Below, in pieces: positions 58,991-64,000 of a stretch of 64,000 nt of DNA. The notes below the pieces were generated by a model. That model was not told the origin of the DNA. It did not search any database and saw nothing but the letters and a program-made list of their open reading frames with translations. The translations under genes were made by a program, and so were the position numbers. Each line of letters starts with the position of its first letter. The stretch's first letter is position 1. This DNA comes from Paraconexibacter sp040581415 (GTDB lineage: Bacteria; Actinomycetota; Thermoleophilia; Solirubrobacterales; Solirubrobacteraceae), in NCBI RefSeq assembly GCF_040581415.1, contig NZ_CP114014.1:3472001-3536000 (forward strand), read 5' to 3'.

Positions 58991-59211
58991 GGACGGCTTT
59001 CGGAGATCCTGCGGGGCCTGCAACACCAGCTCGGCCTGAGCGTCTTTGCGCCAGACCACCCCAGGGTACTCCGGCGGGCGGCGTGAGGGTCACCCCTGCC
59101 GCCGGCTCAGCTGCACGCACTCGCCCTCGACGTGCCGGTGAGCGGGCATCAAGGAAGCGCGCTCGGAAGCCGATGCAGGCAGGAGCACTCTTCCCCTGCT
59201 CTGGAGCACCT

Positions 59212-60189
59212 GTGACCGCCGGACCGCTGCACGTCGTCGAGGATCCGATCGAGCGCCGGGCGGCCGCTCACCTGGCCAGAGGCCTCGTCGAAGGCGTCGA
59301 GCGGGTCGTGCACGGCCGGCGGCACTCGGTCGAGCTGGTGGCCTGCGCCGTGCTCGCGGGGGGCCACGTGCTCATCGAGGACGTTCCCGGCAGCGGCAAG
59401 ACGACGCTCGCCCGGGCCGTCGCCCGCACGCTGGGCGGCACCTTCCGGCGCGTGCAGGGCACGGCGGACCTGCTACCCGCCGACATCACCGGCAGCGGCG
59501 TCTGGGAACCCGACGAGCACGGGTTCACGTTCGTACCCGGTCCGCTGTTCGCCCACGTCGTCCTCGTCGACGAGCTCAACCGGACACCGCCGCGGACGCA
59601 GTCGGCGTTCATGGAGGCGATGGACGAGGCGGCGGTGACGGTCGACGGCGTCCGCCATCCCCTCCCTGATCCGTTCGTCGTGCTGGCGACCCAGAACCCG
59701 CTCGAGCAGTTCGGCACCTACCCGCTGCCGGAGGGGCAGCTCGACCGCTTCGCTGTCGCGCTCAGCCTCGGGCCGAACGACCCGGCCACCGAGCGCCGGG
59801 TCGTGCGGGAGCAGCTCGAGTCCGCGACCGTCGACGACCTGACGCCCGTCCTGTCGCCGGCTGAGCTCTCGGGCGCCCGGCTGCAGGCGCGGCGCACCCA
59901 TCTCTCCGAGCCGGTCCTCGACTACGCCGTCCGGGTCGTCGAGGCGACGCGCGGGCACCCGGCCGTCGCCGTCGGCGCCAGCACGCGGGCCGCGCTGGTG
60001 CTCGTCCGGACCGCGCAGGCCCGTGCCCTGCTGGACGGACGCGACCACGTGCTGCCCGACGACGTGAAGGCGCTCGCCGGCCCGGTCCTCGGCCATCGTC
60101 TCGTCCGGCACGACGGGCAGGGCGGGCCGGTGCACGGGCAGCGCCTCGTGGCGGAGATCCTCGCCGGCGTCGCCGTCACCCTCGCGTAG
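59212..60189 (+). CDS. MoxR-type AAA+ ATPase
   Basis: 325 residues from the GTG at 59212, which has GGAG five bases upstream; an ATG at 59173 would add 13 residues. Walker A DVPGSGKTT (57-65), Walker B VVLVDELNR (116-124), sensor 1 VLATQNPLEQFGTYPLPEGQ, and a late NTP-binding lid domain. MoxR ATPases act as chaperones for partner proteins with VWA or DUF58 domains. It is followed by DUF58 and transglutaminase genes, the usual set. Confidence 0.9.
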   Translation: MTAGPLHVVEDPIERRAAAHLARGLVEGVERVVHGRRHSVELVACAVLAGGHVLIEDVPGSGKTTLARAVARTLGGTFRRVQGTADLLPADITGSGVWEPDEHGFTFVPGPLFAHVVLVDELNRTPPRTQSAFMEAMDEAAVTVDGVRHPLPDPFVVLATQNPLEQFGTYPLPEGQLDRFAVALSLGPNDPATERRVVREQLESATVDDLTPVLSPAELSGARLQARRTHLSEPVLDYAVRVVEATRGHPAVAVGASTRAALVLVRTAQARALLDGRDHVLPDDVKALAGPVLGHRLVRHDGQGGPVHGQRLVAEILAGVAVTLA

Positions 60190-60198
60190 CCGGCCGGC

Positions 60199-61281
60199 GT
60201 GAGCGAAGCCGTGCCACCCGATCGGCGCTCCGGCACGGGACATACGCGCGCGCTCCCGACGACCGGCCTGCTGCTCGTGCTCACGGCCGGCGCCACCCTG
60301 CACCTCCTGGGCCGGACGAGCGCCAGCGGCTGGATCGCCCTGGCCTCGGCGGCGCTGCTCGCGCTGCCCGTCGTGGCGCTGCTCACGCGGCCGCGCCTGG
60401 GCGGCCTGCAGGTCACGCGGCTGATCCACGGCCAGCCCGTCGCCGGGCAGCGCAGCGACGTCACGCTCACGCTCAGCAACGCCGGCCGGCGCATGACTCC
60501 AGCGACCACCGTGGTCGATCACCTGCCCGGTCACGAGCAGCTCGTCGTCGCTTTCGGAGCCCTGCGCCCGGGGGCCAGCGCATCGGTGCGCGGCGAGCGC
60601 CTGGCCGTCCAGCGCACTGCGTCCGAGACGTCGACGGCGACGCTCCGCACGACGTCGCCGGTGGGCCTGATCGGCACCGAGGTCCCCTGCCCCGTCCCCG
60701 GACGCGTCGTCGTGCACCCCGAGCCGGCGACGCCGCGCGGGCGGCCGGCCGGCGCCGGTGGCCTGGGCGCCTCCCGGGCGGCCGCCCCGGGACCCGGGAC
60801 CGAGATCCTCGGGCTGCGCGACTGGCGCCACGGCGAGTCCGCGCGATCGGTCGCCGCGCGCGCCAGCGCCCGTCACGGCCGGCCGCTCGTGCTCGAACGC
60901 GAGCGCGAGGACGCGGCCACGCTGGTGATCCTGGTCGGGTTCGGCCACGGTCCGGCCTGGGAGGCCGCCCTGTCGGACGCGGCGTCGATGGCGGTCTCGG
61001 CGCTGCGCAGTGGTCGTCCGCTGGCCCTCCACGGGCTGCCGGGCACAGCCCAGACGGCCAAGGGCGTCCTCGACGCATTCGCCGCCGCCGACGACTCACC
61101 GGCGCTGCACCGGGCCGCGCTGGACGACGCACTACGGCAGGCCGGACACGGCGGCGTGCTCGTCGTCGTCGCCGGTACGGCGGCCCGCGCCGACACGGAC
61201 GGGCTGCTCGCCGGCCTCCGCCGGGCCGCCGCTCGCCGGCGGTGCGCGGTCGTCGTCCTGGACGAGCGCGCGGATGACTGA
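60199..61281 (+). CDS. DUF58 domain protein
   Basis: 360 residues from a GTG. Two N-terminal membrane helices (about residues 22-62) are followed by a cytoplasmic or surface beta-rich part and the DUF58 core around ILGLRDWRHGESARSVAARA. The C-terminal region resembles a VWA-type fold (VILVGFGHGPAWEAALSDAA). It is usually a partner of MoxR ATPases. It overlaps the transglutaminase gene by 8 bases. Confidence 0.85.
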   Translation: MSEAVPPDRRSGTGHTRALPTTGLLLVLTAGATLHLLGRTSASGWIALASAALLALPVVALLTRPRLGGLQVTRLIHGQPVAGQRSDVTLTLSNAGRRMTPATTVVDHLPGHEQLVVAFGALRPGASASVRGERLAVQRTASETSTATLRTTSPVGLIGTEVPCPVPGRVVVHPEPATPRGRPAGAGGLGASRAAAPGPGTEILGLRDWRHGESARSVAARASARHGRPLVLEREREDAATLVILVGFGHGPAWEAALSDAASMAVSALRSGRPLALHGLPGTAQTAKGVLDAFAAADDSPALHRAALDDALRQAGHGGVLVVVAGTAARADTDGLLAGLRRAAARRRCAVVVLDERADD

Positions 61282-63214
61282 GCGCGTCGCGACGCCGCCG
61301 ACCCACGTCGACCCGCCGCTCCGCAGCGCGGTCCTCGGCGCCGGGCTCTGCGGGCTGACGGCGACGATGCTGAGCGGGGTCGTCCCCCTGGCGCTGCTGC
61401 CCGTCGCCGCGGTTCTGCTGATCGGCGCCGCCCTGCTGGCCGGTGCCGACCCGGAGTGGAGGCAGGGCGCTGAGCGCATCGCGATCGCGGTCGCCGTGGC
61501 CTCGGTCGTGTTCTCGGTCCCCGGGATCATGGCCGGCGGCCCCGGCGGGCTCCGCGAGTCGCTCGGACCGCTGCTGATCGGCGTCCAGCTGGCACAGGCG
61601 GTGTCGTGGACGACCGTGCGCAACCTGCAGACCGGGCTGCTCGTCGCGGTCGGCCTGCTGCTGACCGGGGCCTCCTTCGCGCCGGACCTCGTGGCCGGGC
61701 TGCCGCTGCTGGCGGGCTGGACGGCCTGCCTGGTCGCGGTCGTCCTGCTCGTGGGCCAGCGCGCCCGGGCGTCGGCGCACCTCGTGGCGCCGCAGGCGGC
61801 GGTCCTGCCGGCCGGGACCCTGGCGTCGACGGCGGCCCTCGCGGTCGTCATCGGGATGGTGGCATTCCTGCTGGTACCCGTCCCGGTCGACGACACGCTG
61901 CAGCGCCGCGCCTCGGCCGGGCGCAGCGATGAGTCCAACGCGGGCCGGGCGCGCGCGTACACCGGCAGCGCCCTCGACACGAGCGTGCGCGGCGAGCTCA
62001 GCGACCGGCCGCTCGCGGAGGTCGACCACGCCAGCCCGCGGCTTTGGCGCGACCGCGCGTTCACTGCGTGGGACGGGCGGACGTGGACGGCGACGTCTCC
62101 CGAGGTCGGCTATCCCGGGTCGGGGAGCTACCGGCTCTCGGGCGCCGCGATCGGCCGCACCGACACCGTGACGCTCCTGACCCGGGGCGGGACGGTCTGG
62201 GCGCCCGGGCAGATCGTCGCCCTCGACGCGGCCGGTCCCTTGGTCGGCGACAGCACCCGGGACGGTGGCTTCCGCCTGCCGCGCGGAACCACCGGGTACC
62301 GCGTGAGCACTGCTGCGCAGGACCTGCGCGGACTCGACCGGGACGCGGCCGTGACCGGCGACCCGGCCCTGCTGGCGCTCCCGCGCAGCACGACCCGGCG
62401 CACGCGCGAGCTCGCCGCGCAGATCACCAGGACGGCGACAAGCACACACGGCGCCGTCCTCGCGATCGAGCGGTGGCTGGCCGACAACGCGACCTACCGC
62501 CTCGACAGCCCGGTGCCGGCGCCCGGCGAAGACGCCGTGGACCGCTTCCTGTTCGTCGACCGGACGGGCTTCTGCGAGCAGTTCGCCGCAGCGGAGGTCG
62601 TCCTGCTCCGGGCCGCCGGCATCCCCGCCCGTCTGGTCACCGGCCTGGCCTACGGCATGGACCGCGGTGACGGGACCCGCAGGTTCCGCGAGAAGGACCT
62701 GCACGCCTGGGTCGAGGTGCCGTTCGTCCGCGCCGGCTGGGTGGCCTCCGACCCGACCGCCGGAGCGGCACTCGCGGAGGCCGCCAAACGCTCGTTTCGC
62801 GAGCGGATCGCCACGGCGATGCGCACCGCCCTCGATGCGACGCTGCGCTTCCCCGGCGGGCGCGACGGGCTCGCCGCCGCGCTGCTCGCGCTCACGGGCG
62901 CGGGCTGGCTGTGGCGCCGACGGACCACCAGCCGGCCCGTCGTGGCGAGCACCGTCGCCACGGGCGTCGGCGCCCCGGGCACGGCCCCGCCCGCACTGGC
63001 GGCGTTCCTGCGGCTGGACCGCCGCCTGGCGCAGAGCGGGCGGGCCCCCGCCGAGTCGCTCACCGAGCTCGGCGGCCGCCTGGGCGCCACCGGGCAGCGA
63101 GCCCGGGCGCTCGCCGTCGTCGAGCAGGAGTGCTACGGCCCCACCGCGCCCGACCCGGCAGAAGCGGTCGCTGTGCTCGACGACTGGAACCCACAGGAAA
63201 CCGACGCCACGTAG
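61274..63214 (+). CDS. Transglutaminase-like membrane protein (TgpA type)
   Basis: 646 residues. About six membrane helices in the first 220 residues, then an extracytoplasmic transglutaminase domain with FVDRTGFCEQFAAAEVVLLR (Cys434), DLHAWVEV (His477) and ASDPTAG (Asp493), a complete catalytic triad. Another membrane helix near residue 535 leads to a cytoplasmic tail (DUF4129-like). Such proteins may act on peptide or cell-wall substrates. The MoxR/DUF58/transglutaminase order is conserved widely. Confidence 0.87.
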   Translation: MTERVATPPTHVDPPLRSAVLGAGLCGLTATMLSGVVPLALLPVAAVLLIGAALLAGADPEWRQGAERIAIAVAVASVVFSVPGIMAGGPGGLRESLGPLLIGVQLAQAVSWTTVRNLQTGLLVAVGLLLTGASFAPDLVAGLPLLAGWTACLVAVVLLVGQRARASAHLVAPQAAVLPAGTLASTAALAVVIGMVAFLLVPVPVDDTLQRRASAGRSDESNAGRARAYTGSALDTSVRGELSDRPLAEVDHASPRLWRDRAFTAWDGRTWTATSPEVGYPGSGSYRLSGAAIGRTDTVTLLTRGGTVWAPGQIVALDAAGPLVGDSTRDGGFRLPRGTTGYRVSTAAQDLRGLDRDAAVTGDPALLALPRSTTRRTRELAAQITRTATSTHGAVLAIERWLADNATYRLDSPVPAPGEDAVDRFLFVDRTGFCEQFAAAEVVLLRAAGIPARLVTGLAYGMDRGDGTRRFREKDLHAWVEVPFVRAGWVASDPTAGAALAEAAKRSFRERIATAMRTALDATLRFPGGRDGLAAALLALTGAGWLWRRRTTSRPVVASTVATGVGAPGTAPPALAAFLRLDRRLAQSGRAPAESLTELGGRLGATGQRARALAVVEQECYGPTAPDPAEAVAVLDDWNPQETDAT

Positions 63215-63220
63215 AGCGGA

Positions 63221-63250
63221 TTGACAACACGCGTCGCGAGCGCTTACGGT
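63221..63250 (+). promoter_or_regulatory. Consensus-like sigma-70 promoter
   Basis: TTGACA at 63221-63226 is followed after 18 bases by TACGGT at 63245-63250. It lies directly upstream of the AT-rich dyad and the GMC oxidoreductase gene, and just after the stop of the transglutaminase gene. Confidence 0.7.
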
Positions 63251-63251
63251 G

Positions 63252-63271
63252 TTACTTACCTAGTTAGTTAA
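63252..63271 (+). promoter_or_regulatory. AT-rich dyad downstream of the promoter, probable operator
   Basis: The 20 bases beginning TTACTTACC match their own reverse complement at 14 positions, with CTAG at the centre and TTA/TAA at the ends. It overlaps the expected transcription start. A TetR-type repressor site is likely, but no candidate regulator gene adjoins within the window. Confidence 0.5.
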
Positions 63272-63286
63272 CATTGGAGAGACACA

Positions 63287-64000
63287 GTGACCCGCTTCGA
63301 CAACATCGTGATCGGCGCCGGCACAGCCGGCTGCGTGGTGGCGGCGCGCCTGTCGGAGGACGCGGCCCGCAGCGTGCTGCTGCTCGAAGCCGGCGGCAGC
63401 GACCGGCGCCTGGAGATCGTCGTTCCCGCCGCGTTCATCCAGCAGTTCGGGACGACCGTGGACTGGGACTACTGGACCGAACCGGAGCCCACGCTCGACG
63501 GCCGCTCGATCCGGTCCCCGCGAGGCAAGACGCTCGGCGGGACCAGCTCCATGAACGCGATGGCGTACATCCGCGGCAGCCGGCTCGACTACGACGACTG
63601 GGCCGCGGGCGGCGCCGAGGGCTGGTCCTACGAGGAGGTGCTGCCCTACTTCCGGCGCTCGGAGGACAACCGGGACCTCAACGACCACTTCCACGGCCGG
63701 GGCGGCCCGCTGACCGTGGCCCGCGCCCGCTACATCGACCCGGTGACCGAGGCCTTGCTGGAAGGCGCGGTCTCGCTCGGGCTGCCGAGGAACGACGACT
63801 TCAACGGCGCCTCGCACGAAGGGGTCGGCCGGATCCAGCTGACCTACCGGGACGGCCGGCGGCTGAACGCGGCGTCGGCGTTCCTGCGCCCCGCGATGCG
63901 GCGGCCGAACCTCGCCGTCCAGGCGCGCGCGCTCGTGACGCGGATCGTGGTCGCCGGTGGCCGGACGGTCGCCGTCGAGTACGTCCGCGACGGACGGACC
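63287..64000 (+). CDS. GMC family oxidoreductase, N-terminal part (cut by window end)
   Basis: 238 residues present, from a GTG with GGAGA six bases upstream. NIVIGAGTAGCVVAARLSED with Gly10, Gly12, Gly15 is the FAD-binding fold, LLLEAG follows, and GKTLGGTSSMNAMAYIRGS is GMC signature 1. SEDNRDLNDHFHGRGGPLTV is also typical. Substrates of the family are alcohols (choline, alkanols, sugars); this gene cannot be assigned further. The C-terminal catalytic His pair is outside the window. Confidence 0.9.
   Translation, partial: MTRFDNIVIGAGTAGCVVAARLSEDAARSVLLLEAGGSDRRLEIVVPAAFIQQFGTTVDWDYWTEPEPTLDGRSIRSPRGKTLGGTSSMNAMAYIRGSRLDYDDWAAGGAEGWSYEEVLPYFRRSEDNRDLNDHFHGRGGPLTVARARYIDPVTEALLEGAVSLGLPRNDDFNGASHEGVGRIQLTYRDGRRLNAASAFLRPAMRRPNLAVQARALVTRIVVAGGRTVAVEYVRDGRT

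Overview
The window is about 73% G+C by eye. It has short gaps, many 4-base ATGA/GTGA gene overlaps and frequent GTG starts. The gene set (FadE5-type acyl-CoA dehydrogenase, DUF4331, CbiM plus a PDGLE protein, a PucR regulator, tandem CNNM proteins, DUF3105, a MoxR/DUF58/transglutaminase operon) points to a chromosomal segment of an actinomycetote. A Solirubrobacterales-like (Thermoleophilia) soil organism is my best guess from the family mix, not proven. I see no rRNA, tRNA, CRISPR array, prophage or insertion sequence, and no gene-free stretch over 300 bases.

Layout. 1-3830: end of a nitroreductase gene, a metallo-beta-lactamase hydrolase and a tandem pair of CNNM/CBS membrane proteins. 3839-9773: a small monooxygenase, fadE5, a secreted polysaccharide deacetylase, an unrecognised three-gene operon (small protein, helical-repeat protein, membrane protein) and two small hypotheticals. 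10033-16015: ilvD, a membrane desaturase/hydroxylase, a PucR regulator divergent from a cupin, and a secreted PKD-like protein. 16217-25041: a metal-homeostasis block in two divergent halves. On the minus strand lies DUF4331, TPR protein and a nickel/cobalt exporter with a His-rich loop. On the plus strand lies a propeller lipoprotein, then cbiM, PDGLE, cbiQ, cbiO and a Fur-family regulator. 25051-28234: a polar amino-acid ABC transporter. 28262-32804: two secreted proteins, a beta-helix protein and an amidohydrolase. 32901-35066: a protein resembling the MXAN_6230/SCO0854 family.

35155-46150 holds three regulator/target pairs with readable operators: TetR with a DHA2-type MFS pump, TetR with an acyl-CoA dehydrogenase, and TetR with a phytoene-dehydrogenase-like flavoprotein. 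Between them are a SecD-like/DUF3105 fusion lipoprotein and an SGNH hydrolase; a second MFS transporter follows. 46220-52234: a large LuxR-type ATPase regulator, an ECF sigma factor with a membrane-anchored partner, a secreted protein and a bile-acid:sodium-symporter-like carrier. 52265-57107: typA, then a cytoplasmic molybdopterin oxidoreductase co-translated with a 70-residue protein and divergent from an HxlR regulator. 57104-58404: a UDP-GlcNAc 2-epimerase gene preceded by a glycosyltransferase remnant. 58502-63214: a sigma-like gene and a MoxR/DUF58/transglutaminase operon. From 63287: the start of a GMC oxidoreductase behind a strong promoter and AT-rich operator.

Several first genes of transcription units have a TANNNT hexamer 6-9 bases before the start codon and no Shine-Dalgarno sequence, which suggests leaderless mRNAs are common here. 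Convergent genes are often separated by perfect hairpins, some carrying the stop codons of both genes.
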